DNA from: an uncultured Flavobacterium sp.
Lineage (GTDB): Bacteria > Bacteroidota > Bacteroidia > Flavobacteriales > Flavobacteriaceae
Length of the DNA: 64,000 nt
Reading direction: 5' to 3'
Assembly: GCF_963422545.1 (NCBI RefSeq)
Contig: NZ_OY730258.1
Coordinates: forward strand, 20,105 to 84,104
This document shows positions 1-8,605 of the stretch, piece after piece. Within the stretch, counting starts at the first letter, position 1. Each line of letters starts with the position of its first letter. The translations under genes were made by a program, and so were the position numbers. The notes beneath the pieces are model-generated. The model did no database searches. It had not been told where the DNA came from and saw only the letters and a list, made by a program, of their open reading frames with translations.

Positions 1-94
1 AAATAAAATTACCTTCTACCTTTCCTTCAAGTTCTATGGCAAATGGTTCAACCCAATCCAATTCTACTCCGTAATGATGTGTAATTTTTTTCAT
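1..94 (-). CDS. Partial hypothetical protein (N-terminus only)
   Basis: An ATG at 92-94 on the minus strand opens a frame that runs off the left edge, giving about 31 residues beginning MKKITHHYGVELDW. No signal peptide is visible and I do not recognise the family. The upstream region (95-180) is very AT-rich and noncoding. The call rests only on an open frame of credible amino-acid composition reaching the edge, so it is tentative. Confidence 0.4.
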   Translation of the reverse strand, partial: MKKITHHYGVELDWVEPFAIELEGKVEGNFI

Positions 95-496
95 CTATAA
101 ATTGACATATTTGAGTATATTTTTCTATTAACAAAAATATATATATTTTTTTATATGTACTTTAATGTACCATCTAATTTTTAATTGATTTAGGTATGAA
201 GGAGGAACAATTATTCCTCCAACAGTTTTGCAGGAGGACTAACCTAATAAAATAGGTTACATATCATAGATTTGCATTTTGGAAGGGATCCTTTTTTTGC
301 CATAAATAGTTAAGGCGGTTTTTAAAGATATTTCACCAGTCTAAGTTTTCTGGCAAAATCGTGGCACAAGAGGTTTTAAAGAATTAAAAGACTAATATTA
401 ACAAGGGTTACAGAAGATGGGTTCGAATATATAGCGGGAAGAGCTCCTAAAAAATAATATTATATACAATTGAAGATGATGACCACTCCAAGTTAA
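95..496. other. Noncoding stretch with hairpins and a dispersed repeat
   Basis: No credible gene. It holds an inverted repeat near 200-220 (GGAGGAA / TTCCTCC), a small hairpin at 241-258 (AACCTA / TAGGTT) and copy 1 of palindromic repeat family A. The right border is the broken edge of an IS6 remnant. Confidence 0.5.
293..367. repeat. Dispersed palindromic repeat family A, copy 1
   Basis: An imperfect palindrome with arms at about 297-320 (TTTGCCATAAATAGTTAAGG) and 335-358 (ending TTTTCTGGCAAA), followed by AATCGTGGCAC. Nearly the same layout occurs at 24911-24982, with partial or rearranged copies at 25886-25915 and 37876-37950. In copies 1 and 2 a GGTTCGAATAT string follows about 50 bases later. 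Confidence 0.6.
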
Positions 497-810
497 TTGC
501 CAGATCTATCAACTGCTCTATACAAATAGCACCATTGTCCTTTAATTTTAATATAAGTCTCGTCCATTCTCCAACTACTGCCAACTTCTACTTTGCGTTC
601 CTTCATTTGCATCTCCATTAACGGCGCAAACTTAAATACCCAGCGCTGAATGATAGCATGATCAACATGAACTCCTAGCATTTTCATGATCTCTTCAACA
701 TCTCGATAACTTAAAGTAAACCTAAGCTTGAAATAGACTGCCTGCAGAATAATAGACCTTGGATAGCAATGACCTTTTGTATTGATGAGTTTAAGAATTA
801 AAAAAGGCAA
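497..810 (-). pseudogene. IS6-family transposase fragment
   Basis: The frame encodes the N-terminal ~100 residues of an IS26-like transposase, including the helix-turn-helix region and the first catalytic Asp in WRMDETYIKIKG; it ends at DRSGN, where homology to the intact copy breaks. The start codon of the intact copy (ATG of MNTKGHCYP) is ATT here, and one extra base upstream (near 811) shifts the frame. The second Asp and the Glu of the DDE triad are absent, so the gene cannot encode an active enzyme. Confidence 0.85.
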
Positions 811-842
811 AGATAAAACTTAGCTTTAAATGCGACAGAGCC
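497..842 (-). mobile_element. Truncated IS6-family insertion sequence
   Basis: This segment is nearly identical to part of the intact IS at 42098-42870. It retains the right terminal repeat (ATGCGACAGAGCC at 830-842, the complement of GGCTCTGTCGCAT) and the 5' part of the transposase. Similarity stops abruptly at about 497, so the 3' half of the transposase and the other terminal repeat are lost. It lies just downstream of the beta-galactosidase gene. Confidence 0.85.
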
Positions 843-924
843 ATAAAAACAGAAGAGACAACCAGCAGATCGTCTCATTTACTATTCAAAAATTATAATT
901 TTCATGATTGCAATATTCTAATTA

Positions 925-3360
925 TTAAAGTTCTGACTTTAAACTTATCTTCCCTTTCTGAAGCCCTTTACCTATTACTTCCAATTGGATTGCTCCTGCA
1001 GTTTTGACTGCTTTAACCAAGACCACCAATTTACCGCTGAAAAGCTTCATTTTATCCTGATGAAATATTTCTAATGATGTGGCATCGCCGTTACAAGCTG
1101 CTCTGTAAGTAGCAGAACCAGTTACTTTAAATTGTAATTCATTGACTGCTGTAGGACATGGAATTCCGTTTTTATCTACAACCGAAACAGTTACAAAAGA
1201 GATATCCTCTCCATCGGCCTTAATAATTTTTCGATCTGCTTCGAGAACAATTTTATACGGATCTCCGGCCGTTTTAATCTCACTTTCGGCAGCTATTTTC
1301 CCATTTGAATCAAATGCTACTACTTTTACTATTCCAGGCTCATATTTAACATCATTCCACATTAAACGATAGCGGTTTTGCGGAGTTGAATTGTTTTTCT
1401 TCTGGATTCCCATACTTTTTCCATTTACAAAAAGCTCTGCGCTATCGTAATTTGTGTACACGAAAACCGGAGTAATTTCCCCTTCTCTTCCTTTCCAGTT
1501 CCAATGTGGCAGTATATGAAGCGTTTTATCCTTCGTATTCCATCTGCTTCTATAAAGATAAAAACGGTCTTTAGGAAGTCCTGCCAAATCTGAAATTCCA
1601 AAATAAGAACTTCTTGACGGCCATTTTTCATCATAAGGCGTTGGTTCTCCTAAATAATCAAAACCTGTCCAGACAAATTCTCCAATAACCCACGGTTTAT
1701 CATCCTGAAGTACAAAATCTTCGTCAGGAACATTTGACCAGCTACAAGCTTCAAGATCATAAGAAGAACATTGAAGATCATCATATTGTTTTTCTTTTTG
1801 CTGTACAACAGGAAATTTATAAATTCCTCTTGAACTAACCGTTGAAGCTGTTTCTGATCCTAATATAAATCTTTGGGGAAATGATTTATATGCTTCTTCA
1901 TAAAGATGAACTCTGTAATTCAATCCCGGAACATCTAATAAAGATCCAAAACCTGATGCCATAGTTTGTTTTACCTGATCCATTCCCACCGTAACCCGGC
2001 GCGTAGGATCTTCTCTATGGAAGATATCCTGCAAAAATTTAGCTCTTGTTAAACCTTCGGCTCCGTATTGATCCGGAACTTCATTTCCTGAACTCCACAT
2101 TACGATACACGGATGATTTCGAGTCGCTCTCACTAAATTTACAATGTCTTTTTCTGCGTATTCTTCAAAAAAGCGGTGATATCCGTTTTGTACTTTTGGT
2201 TTAGCCCATTCGTCAAAACTTTCTGCAAGAAACATAAATCCCATTTCATCAGCCAATTCAAGCTGTTCAAAAGAAGGCATATTATGAGAACTTCTAATCG
2301 CGTTACATCCAAGATCTTTTAAAATCGTTAATTGTCTGCGAAGTGCCGCTTTGTTTACCGCCGCGCCAAGAGGTCCTAAATCATGATGAAGACAAACTCC
2401 TTTAAATTTCGTCACTTTACCATTTAGGCTAAATCCTTTATTGGCTTCGTATTTAATAAATCTTATACCAAATTTTATGTTTTGTTCGTCTTTTAAAGTT
2501 CCGTCGGCAGCGTATAATTTAGTTGTCGCTGTATATAAATAAGGCGTTTCAGGACTCCACAAATGAGGGTTTGCAACTGACATTATCTGATGGAATTTTC
2601 CATCTGTTATTTCTGTATCTTTTTGTGTTGCGACTACATTATTATCGGCGTCTTTTATTTGAGTTACCATTGAGGTATTACTGCCAAGAACCTCAGCTTT
2701 AATATCTACAACAGCATTATTATCTTTCATGTCCGGAGTTGTAATAAAAGTGCCCCATTGTGCAAAACTTTCCTCCTCTTTTACTACAATACTTACTTTT
2801 CTATAAAGCCCTGCACCCGGATACCATCTCGAAGAAAATGGCAAATTGGTCAATTTTACTGCCAATAGATTTTCTGAACCTACTTTGAGATCGTTGGTAA
2901 TATCAATATAAAAATAGCTGTATCCGTAACCCCAATTTCCTATTTTTTTTCCATTCAAATAAACCTGAGGTTCACTCATTGCGCCTTCAAAAATAAGAAG
3001 TGCTTTCTTTCCTTTTTTAAACTCCGGAAGAGAAAATGTATTGCGATACCAACCTGTTCCAATATGCGGAAGTGCTCCGGTACGACCTGTTTTTTCAGTT
3101 GGAACTTTTTCTCCGTTTTGTTCAATTGCCGAAACTTGTTTGTCCCATTCTTTATCAAAAGGTCCGTAAATCGCCCAATCGTGAGGAACACTAACTTTTT
3201 CCCATTTTGAAGCATCATAATCTACAGAAAAAGCATCACCTTTTACTTCTTTAGAAAAGCGCCAGTTATCTTTTAAAATAGTAGTTGATTGTGACATCAT
3301 TTTTCCAGACGAAAAAACAAGTAGAAATAAGAAGAATATTGATCTAAAAATTAATTTCAT
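925..3360 (-). CDS. GH2 beta-galactosidase, secreted
   Basis: 811 residues with an N-terminal signal sequence (hydrophobic run at 4-18, likely cleavage near SQ 24-25). Order: GH2 sugar-binding domain (about 30-195), immunoglobulin-like domain (200-300), TIM barrel (300-590), then further beta domains. The acid/base is read as Glu427 in MWSSGNEVP and the nucleophile as Glu503 in FILGSETAS; a WTGFDYLGE block follows. Known family role: hydrolysis of terminal beta-galactosides. Placed after two GH53 galactanases and a SusCD pair, it most likely converts galacto-oligosaccharides to galactose in the periplasm. A 294-base gap holding a long hairpin separates it from the upstream GH53 gene, so it may be a semi-independent part of the operon. 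The exact linkage specificity is inference from context. Confidence 0.9.
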   Translation of the reverse strand: MKLIFRSIFFLFLLVFSSGKMMSQSTTILKDNWRFSKEVKGDAFSVDYDASKWEKVSVPHDWAIYGPFDKEWDKQVSAIEQNGEKVPTEKTGRTGALPHIGTGWYRNTFSLPEFKKGKKALLIFEGAMSEPQVYLNGKKIGNWGYGYSYFYIDITNDLKVGSENLLAVKLTNLPFSSRWYPGAGLYRKVSIVVKEEESFAQWGTFITTPDMKDNNAVVDIKAEVLGSNTSMVTQIKDADNNVVATQKDTEITDGKFHQIMSVANPHLWSPETPYLYTATTKLYAADGTLKDEQNIKFGIRFIKYEANKGFSLNGKVTKFKGVCLHHDLGPLGAAVNKAALRRQLTILKDLGCNAIRSSHNMPSFEQLELADEMGFMFLAESFDEWAKPKVQNGYHRFFEEYAEKDIVNLVRATRNHPCIVMWSSGNEVPDQYGAEGLTRAKFLQDIFHREDPTRRVTVGMDQVKQTMASGFGSLLDVPGLNYRVHLYEEAYKSFPQRFILGSETASTVSSRGIYKFPVVQQKEKQYDDLQCSSYDLEACSWSNVPDEDFVLQDDKPWVIGEFVWTGFDYLGEPTPYDEKWPSRSSYFGISDLAGLPKDRFYLYRSRWNTKDKTLHILPHWNWKGREGEITPVFVYTNYDSAELFVNGKSMGIQKKNNSTPQNRYRLMWNDVKYEPGIVKVVAFDSNGKIAAESEIKTAGDPYKIVLEADRKIIKADGEDISFVTVSVVDKNGIPCPTAVNELQFKVTGSATYRAACNGDATSLEIFHQDKMKLFSGKLVVLVKAVKTAGAIQLEVIGKGLQKGKISLKSEL

Positions 3361-3417
3361 TTTTCTATATATTTTTTTACCATTTAAGAGATTAAGACAA
3401 CTCGTTGGGCATAATTA

Positions 3418-3560
3418 TTTAACACATAGAAACATAGGGTTATTGAACTTAAAAAAGGCGTTTCACTTGCATTAACACACATAGCTATGTGTGAGAAACA
3501 AGTTTCTTTCAATAATCTTTTTCAAAAACATAAAATCTATGTTTCTATATGTTTAATTAT
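3418..3560. repeat. Long nested hairpin between GH53 and GH2 genes
   Basis: A perfect 18-bp palindrome (CACACATAGCTATGTGTG) sits at the centre. Outer arms (AACACATAGAAACATAG on the left, CTATGTTTCTATATGTTT on the right) and inner arms (TTATTGAA / TTCAATAA) pair around it, so nearly the whole segment could fold as one cruciform or RNA stem. It resembles an intergenic palindromic repeat unit. Confidence 0.6.
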
Positions 3561-3654
3561 TTTTTATACATTACTCCAAACGAGCTAAAATCATTTAGCT
3601 TTATGAAGCTTAATATCTTAATGGTGAAATTTTAATTTTTAATTTAAAAAGTAT

Positions 3655-4686
3655 TTAATTTTTGAAAGCATCTAATGCCGGCGAAGGTTTTCCGTTAGAA
3701 AGCCAGGCATTAAGTTGATAACCGCTCCAGCTTTTTTCGCCTTGTGGTTCCCAATAAATAACTCCTAAACCTTTATTATCAGGTACGCTTTTTACCGCTT
3801 TTATAGTAGCTTCAAGCATTTCTTTGGTGTTTTGTACTTGTTCAAAATCACCACCAACTTCTACAACCATAACTTCTTTATTATAACGTGAAGCCATATC
3901 TTTTAGATTATTTTCTAAATCTAAAATGGTACTTTGATAATCGGTTTTGATCCAATACGGATAATAAGATAATCCAATTACATCATATTTCACCTTATTT
4001 TCTGTGGCTTTATCAAAAAACCATCTGAATTTTTCGCTTTTATTTCCTTCGTCCAAATGAACAATTACTTTAATTTTTGGATCGATCGCTTTTGTCGCTT
4101 CGTATCCTTTATCAAGTAATTGTGCCAATTGTTTAAAATTATCTGTGCTTCCTTCCGGCCAAAGCATTCCGCCCGGAATTTCATTTCCAACCTGAACCCA
4201 TTCTGGAGTTACTCCGGCTTTTTTCAACAGTTGTAAAACGTCGTATGTATGTTGATAAACATCGGTTAACAATTCTGGGAAAGAATGTTTTGCCCATGCA
4301 GCAGGTTTATTTTGCTTTCCGGGATCAGCCCAAGAATCGCTGTAATGAAAATCGATCATAATACGCATTCCCATTTTTTGTGCACGAACAGCCATGACAA
4401 CCGTTTCTTCGGGACTACAATGTCCGCTTGCTTTATCTTTATTCGGGTTTACCCAAACTCTTAATCTAATCGTGTTTATTCCGCGGTCTTTTAATAATTG
4501 CAGACAGTCTTTTTGAGAACCGTCTGCATCATAAAATTTATAACCTGTTGCTTCCATTTGCGGCAGCCAGCCAACATCCGCTCCATTTGAAAAGGAGTTT
4601 TTCTCGCTAATCATTTTTGATTTACATGAAGTAAAAGCAAGACCAATTAGCATTAAAAAAGAGGCAATTTTAAGTGATTTCTTCAT
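3655..4686 (-). CDS. GH53 endo-beta-1,4-galactanase lipoprotein (first copy)
   Basis: 343 residues. A lipoprotein signal ends in LAFTSC (Cys21), predicting membrane anchoring, probably on the cell surface as in other PULs. GH53 hallmarks are HYSDSWADPG (about 114-123), WVQVGNEIPGG with the acid/base Glu169, and VMVVEVGGD with the nucleophile Glu276. The family cuts internal beta-1,4-galactosyl bonds of pectic galactan or arabinogalactan I. The gene starts 3 bases after the preceding GH53 gene ends, so the two are surely co-transcribed. The proteins are alike but far from identical, suggesting divergent substrate length or branching preference, which is inference. Confidence 0.92.
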   Translation of the reverse strand: MKKSLKIASFLMLIGLAFTSCKSKMISEKNSFSNGADVGWLPQMEATGYKFYDADGSQKDCLQLLKDRGINTIRLRVWVNPNKDKASGHCSPEETVVMAVRAQKMGMRIMIDFHYSDSWADPGKQNKPAAWAKHSFPELLTDVYQHTYDVLQLLKKAGVTPEWVQVGNEIPGGMLWPEGSTDNFKQLAQLLDKGYEATKAIDPKIKVIVHLDEGNKSEKFRWFFDKATENKVKYDVIGLSYYPYWIKTDYQSTILDLENNLKDMASRYNKEVMVVEVGGDFEQVQNTKEMLEATIKAVKSVPDNKGLGVIYWEPQGEKSWSGYQLNAWLSNGKPSPALDAFKN

Positions 4687-4689
4687 GTT

Positions 4690-5787
4690 TTATTCTTTAC
4701 TGAAAGCCTGCAGTACTGATAGGGCATTGTTATCAAAACTGTATAAAGCCTGATTTTCGAATGTAGAACCGCTTTGAGATTGTGGTCCTTTAAAAGCAAC
4801 CCATTCGCCTCCCCAATACGCAAATCCTTGTCCGAATTCTGATGTTTTTACTAAATTTTTAATATCCATAACAAAAGTTCTTTGTCCGGCAGGAGTTGCA
4901 GGATATCCCAGAACCAACTGATCACTTGTACCTACAATATTGTTAGTCTGATCGTTGTGTAATAAAGTAAAAGGATAAGCTGTTTCTGCAATCAGCACTT
5001 TTTTACTGAATTTCTTTCCTAAGGCATCAATGGTGTTTTTTACTTCTGTTAAATCTTTACCATGCCAAACAGGATAATAGGATAATCCGATATAATCGTA
5101 ATCAACACTTTTCATTTTATTAAAAAACCAATCTGTAGCGCCACCATTTACACCTGCATAATGAATCATTATTTTTGTATTTGGTGCTTTACTGCGAACT
5201 GTTGCACTTGCAGCACTTAATATTGCAAGACATTGTTGTTCGTTACTGATTAAGTTTCCTTGTGGCCACAATAATCCGCTATTGATTTCATTACCAATTT
5301 GAATAATATCAGGATTGATTTCTGAGATTATTGTTGCTGTATAATTGGTTACGGCTGTTTTTAAATCAGCAAAATTTAGATTTTTCCATTCTTCCGGAGT
5401 CGTCTGAACGCCCGGATCTGCCCAAGAGTCAGAATAGTGAACGGTAAGCCAAACTCTTAAACCGGCTTGCCTTGCTTTTTGAGCTAATTGTTTTACTTCG
5501 CTTAAACCGGAACGACCGTTTACAGGATTTTTCCATAAACGAATTCGGACTGTATTACAACCTGCATTTTTTAGTGTTGTAAGCATTCCTTCGGCTTTGC
5601 CATTGTTGTAAAATTTAGTTCCCAAAGATTCCATTTGAGGAAGAAAAGAAACATCTGATGCTCTGATAAAAGTATCCGTTGCATCCGGCGGATTAACTGC
5701 TTCTTTGTCTGAAGAATCATTACTTGAGCACGAAAATTGAATTGCAGTTATTGCAAGTAACCCAAGAATTTTTATATATTTTTTCAT
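4690..5787 (-). CDS. GH53 endo-beta-1,4-galactanase lipoprotein (second copy)
   Basis: 365 residues with lipobox IQFSC (Cys20) followed by a Ser/Asp-rich linker. Catalytic motifs are HYSDSWADPG (about 117-126), IIQIGNEINSG with acid/base Glu167 and VLIAETAYPF with nucleophile Glu268; the loop around 275-295 is longer than in its neighbour. It is the first enzyme gene after the SusE-like gene in transcription order, separated by about 100 bases that contain a hairpin. Predicted role: surface cleavage of galactan into oligosaccharides for SusCD uptake. Confidence 0.92.
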   Translation of the reverse strand: MKKYIKILGLLAITAIQFSCSSNDSSDKEAVNPPDATDTFIRASDVSFLPQMESLGTKFYNNGKAEGMLTTLKNAGCNTVRIRLWKNPVNGRSGLSEVKQLAQKARQAGLRVWLTVHYSDSWADPGVQTTPEEWKNLNFADLKTAVTNYTATIISEINPDIIQIGNEINSGLLWPQGNLISNEQQCLAILSAASATVRSKAPNTKIMIHYAGVNGGATDWFFNKMKSVDYDYIGLSYYPVWHGKDLTEVKNTIDALGKKFSKKVLIAETAYPFTLLHNDQTNNIVGTSDQLVLGYPATPAGQRTFVMDIKNLVKTSEFGQGFAYWGGEWVAFKGPQSQSGSTFENQALYSFDNNALSVLQAFSKE

Positions 5788-5835
5788 GATAGGAATTATA
5801 ACTAGTGAAATTTTGAATTTTAAAAAACTTTAATT

Positions 5836-5873
5836 TAAAGAAGCCTTAAAATAATAACATCAAGGCTTCTTTA
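5836..5873 (-). terminator. Intra-operon hairpin (possible attenuator)
   Basis: AAAGAAGCCTT pairs with AAGGCTTCTTT, and T-rich sequence follows on the minus strand. It lies between the SusE-like gene and the GH53 genes, so it may make SusCDE transcripts more abundant than enzyme transcripts or stabilise the 3' end of the upstream message. Confidence 0.55.
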
Positions 5874-5888
5874 ATTTTTTTAATTCAA

Positions 5889-6956
5889 TTATAGAGTTGG
5901 AATAAACATATAACGTCCATCTAAGTCATTGAACCAGATATCGTATTTTCCAGCTTCAACAATAATATCTCCACCATTATCTCCCCAGCTTACATCCCAA
6001 CTGTTGTTTGCTCTGAATTTCATTTTTCCGGCTTTTAATGTTTGAGTAACTTTCCAGATATGCTCATCAAATGAAGATTTTACTAATGGAATATCTTGAC
6101 TCCAACCAGTATCATCGCCTGTTAATACAGATCCAGTCATCGTAATTATTGGATACGTTATCATTGGTCCTGTATAAGGAGTGATTTTGTATGTCAACTC
6201 TTCAAGGTTAATTTCAAAACTATAATAACCTGCTGCTGTCGTTGGGAAAACTCCCGGATCAGTATCGCTTTCTGTTGCTCTGTATTGTACTTTGGCACCG
6301 TTTGTTCCGTAAGCCGGAGCCCAGAAACCAATTTGTTCGATTAATTTAAAACCATCTTTATTAAAATATCCTGTATAATACTGTTTTGCATTTTCTTTTG
6401 GATCTCTGTAAATTGGCATATTATTGCTCGTTACGCTCCAACCTGCAGCAGTTCCAGGTCCAACTAAAAACAAATCAACTCTTGGGAAAGCACCTCTGTA
6501 AGGAGTTAGATTAATTGTGATTGGCGTAGAAAGTTTTGGTTCTGAAAGTGTTGTTCCAACGGTAGATTTAATTCTCACATCGATTGTTCCTTCAACACCA
6601 GCAGTAAGTCCAAGTTCCAATGCTTTTGCATTCAATTCTGCAACTGTAATAGTCGCGTGAGTTACTGTAGAAGTTGTAATATCTACCGGAGCAGCAAATT
6701 CTGTATTACTTACTGCAAATTGCACTGTGTAAGTAACAATTGTTGGTGTTCCGTAACTAACTTTTTCCCAAGTCAATGTCAATGCCGTATTATTTGGCGT
6801 GTCTTTATTAAGAATTGTCGAAGATCCGGTTTCTGGAGTTATGATAGAAAAAGCAGCCGCTTGTGGCTCTAAAATCATTAAATTTTCTTCGTTTTCACAA
6901 GACCAAAATCCTGTAAGTAAAACAACAGCTATAAATATTTTATATATAAGTTTCAT
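5889..6956 (-). CDS. SusE-like surface glycan-binding lipoprotein
   Basis: 355 residues with lipobox GFWSC (Cys20). The N-terminal third resembles the SusE fibronectin-like domain (AAAFSIITPETGSS..., then a long beta-sandwich repeat). The C-terminal ~90 residues (WKVTQTLKAGKMKFRANNSW...WG) match the SusE/SusF binding-domain pattern. The same pattern appears at the C-terminus of the serine hydrolase at 45944-47554. It follows SusD by 31 bases. Expected role: outer-membrane capture of galactan chains to help the SusCD complex. Such proteins vary greatly in sequence, so ligand identity is inferred from the flanking galactanases. Confidence 0.85.
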   Translation of the reverse strand: MKLIYKIFIAVVLLTGFWSCENEENLMILEPQAAAFSIITPETGSSTILNKDTPNNTALTLTWEKVSYGTPTIVTYTVQFAVSNTEFAAPVDITTSTVTHATITVAELNAKALELGLTAGVEGTIDVRIKSTVGTTLSEPKLSTPITINLTPYRGAFPRVDLFLVGPGTAAGWSVTSNNMPIYRDPKENAKQYYTGYFNKDGFKLIEQIGFWAPAYGTNGAKVQYRATESDTDPGVFPTTAAGYYSFEINLEELTYKITPYTGPMITYPIITMTGSVLTGDDTGWSQDIPLVKSSFDEHIWKVTQTLKAGKMKFRANNSWDVSWGDNGGDIIVEAGKYDIWFNDLDGRYMFIPTL

Positions 6957-6987
6957 TTTGTGTATCGTTTATGTTTAAAAAAAGTTT

Positions 6988-8595
6988 TTAGTAACCCGTG
7001 TTTTGAGTCAAGTTTTTATTGGCTCCCAATGATCCTTCCGGAATAGGAAAAACACTCATATAAGAAGGAATAGAGACTCCTTTTGAAGAATTTCCTTTCC
7101 ACGCCCAATTGTAAGATCCTCCGGTATATTTTCCAAAACGAATTAAATCTTGTCTTCTGTGCGCTTCCCAATGTAATTCACGTGCTCTTTCATCAATTAA
7201 GAAATCAAGTGTTAAATCGCTTAAAGTAATATTTCCAACAGTCGAACCACTATTCGCTCTTTGTCTTAAAGCATTTACATAATCTAATGCCTGAGCAGTT
7301 GTCCCGTTTCCGCCTCTTAAAGTGGCTTCTGCATACATTAAATAAACATCGGCTAATCTGAATAATGGGAAATCAGTATCGGCAAAAGTTGAACTTACTC
7401 CGTTAACTCCTGTTGAAGTTTTATTAGAAAATTTAGACAAAATATAACCTTGTGTTTTTACACCAATATCTTCAATATCAATAGATCTTTGTTTTCCAGG
7501 ATCACCTGCAACTCCTTTTCCAATTGTATTTCTGGTATCCTGACTGAATTTCGCACCATCAAATTTTTGAGCAAATTCTTTTCTGATTCTAAGTGCTCCA
7601 GTCCATCCGCCAATTCCAAAATCAGCACCATTATTTTCCCAGGCACCAATTTGTCCGTTTGTTAAAACAGTTGTTGCTCCCCAGTTTTGAGAAACTGATC
7701 CATCAGATTGGATTCCAAAAATAATTTCGGCAGAAGTATTGTTGTCTGCTTTAAAATTGTCCAGATATTTTGGTTTCAAAGTATAACCGCCAGCAATAAT
7801 TTCGTTACACATTGTAATACAATCATTAAAACGATTTGCCTGAATGTATACTTCGGCATTCAAATACATTTTTGCCAAAATCATACGTGCCATAGATTGG
7901 TCTAATCTTCCGTATTCATTAGTTCTTGAAGCTTTTAAATCCGGTAAAACCGCTTTAATTTCTGTTTCGATATAATCAAATAATTGCTTTCTGTTAAATT
8001 CAGGTCCAGCAAAATTTACAGGATCATTTTCGGTATACATTGGTGCTTTTCCAAATAAATCCATCATGTTATAATAAGCGTACGCTCTTAAAACACGAAC
8101 TTCTTTACGATAAAGTTCTATATCCGCCAAAGTTGCAGCATTTGTAATTCCTCTTGAACTTAATTTTTGAGGTGTACTTTGACGTAAAAACTCATTTGCA
8201 TACGCAACAGAAACCATCGTTCTACTAAACATTCCCAGAATAACAGGATTTGCCGGCGTCCAGATATTACGCTGTAATTCTGCCGTTCCTCCGTCATTTT
8301 CGTAACTCCAAACCAACTCGTCTGTAGTTAATTCCTGCATGTACAATAAACATCTTGTAAACTGACTTGTTCCGGCATCAACGCCTTCAAGCGATGAATT
8401 ATCAGGACCAAGAACTCCTGTCAAAGTTAAATTTCCGTATACTCCTGCAAATGCTTTTTTGTATCCGTCAGGCGTAGAAAATAACACATCAGAAGAAAGA
8501 ACATCGTCATCTTTTGAGACTACATTTAAATCATCTGTACAAGACTGAAAAATTACAGTCAATGCAACTATTGTTATTAAAATATATTTTTTCAT
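6988..8595 (-). CDS. susD: SusD/RagB-family outer-membrane binding lipoprotein
   Basis: 535 residues from the ATG at 8593-8595, chosen because it gives a clean lipoprotein signal (MKKYILITIVALTVIFQSC, Cys19); an upstream in-frame extension to 8628 would overlap SusC and lacks a signal. The all-helical SusD fold with TPR-like repeats is suggested by RAYAYYNMMDLFGKAP (about 175-190) and the C-terminal WEAHRRQDLIRFGKYTGG block typical of RagB/SusD proteins. It forms the lid of the SusC transporter and binds galactan oligosaccharides at the cell surface. It begins 10 bases after the SusC stop, so the two are translationally linked. Confidence 0.95.
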   Translation of the reverse strand: MKKYILITIVALTVIFQSCTDDLNVVSKDDDVLSSDVLFSTPDGYKKAFAGVYGNLTLTGVLGPDNSSLEGVDAGTSQFTRCLLYMQELTTDELVWSYENDGGTAELQRNIWTPANPVILGMFSRTMVSVAYANEFLRQSTPQKLSSRGITNAATLADIELYRKEVRVLRAYAYYNMMDLFGKAPMYTENDPVNFAGPEFNRKQLFDYIETEIKAVLPDLKASRTNEYGRLDQSMARMILAKMYLNAEVYIQANRFNDCITMCNEIIAGGYTLKPKYLDNFKADNNTSAEIIFGIQSDGSVSQNWGATTVLTNGQIGAWENNGADFGIGGWTGALRIRKEFAQKFDGAKFSQDTRNTIGKGVAGDPGKQRSIDIEDIGVKTQGYILSKFSNKTSTGVNGVSSTFADTDFPLFRLADVYLMYAEATLRGGNGTTAQALDYVNALRQRANSGSTVGNITLSDLTLDFLIDERARELHWEAHRRQDLIRFGKYTGGSYNWAWKGNSSKGVSIPSYMSVFPIPEGSLGANKNLTQNTGY

Positions 8596-8605
8596 GATTT
8601 CGTTA

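Noticed and set aside
293..367. Repeat A as a classical integron attC site
   Set aside because: The arms do not carry the GTTRRRY/RYYYAAC core sites and no integron integrase is present in the window, so only a palindromic repeat is claimed.
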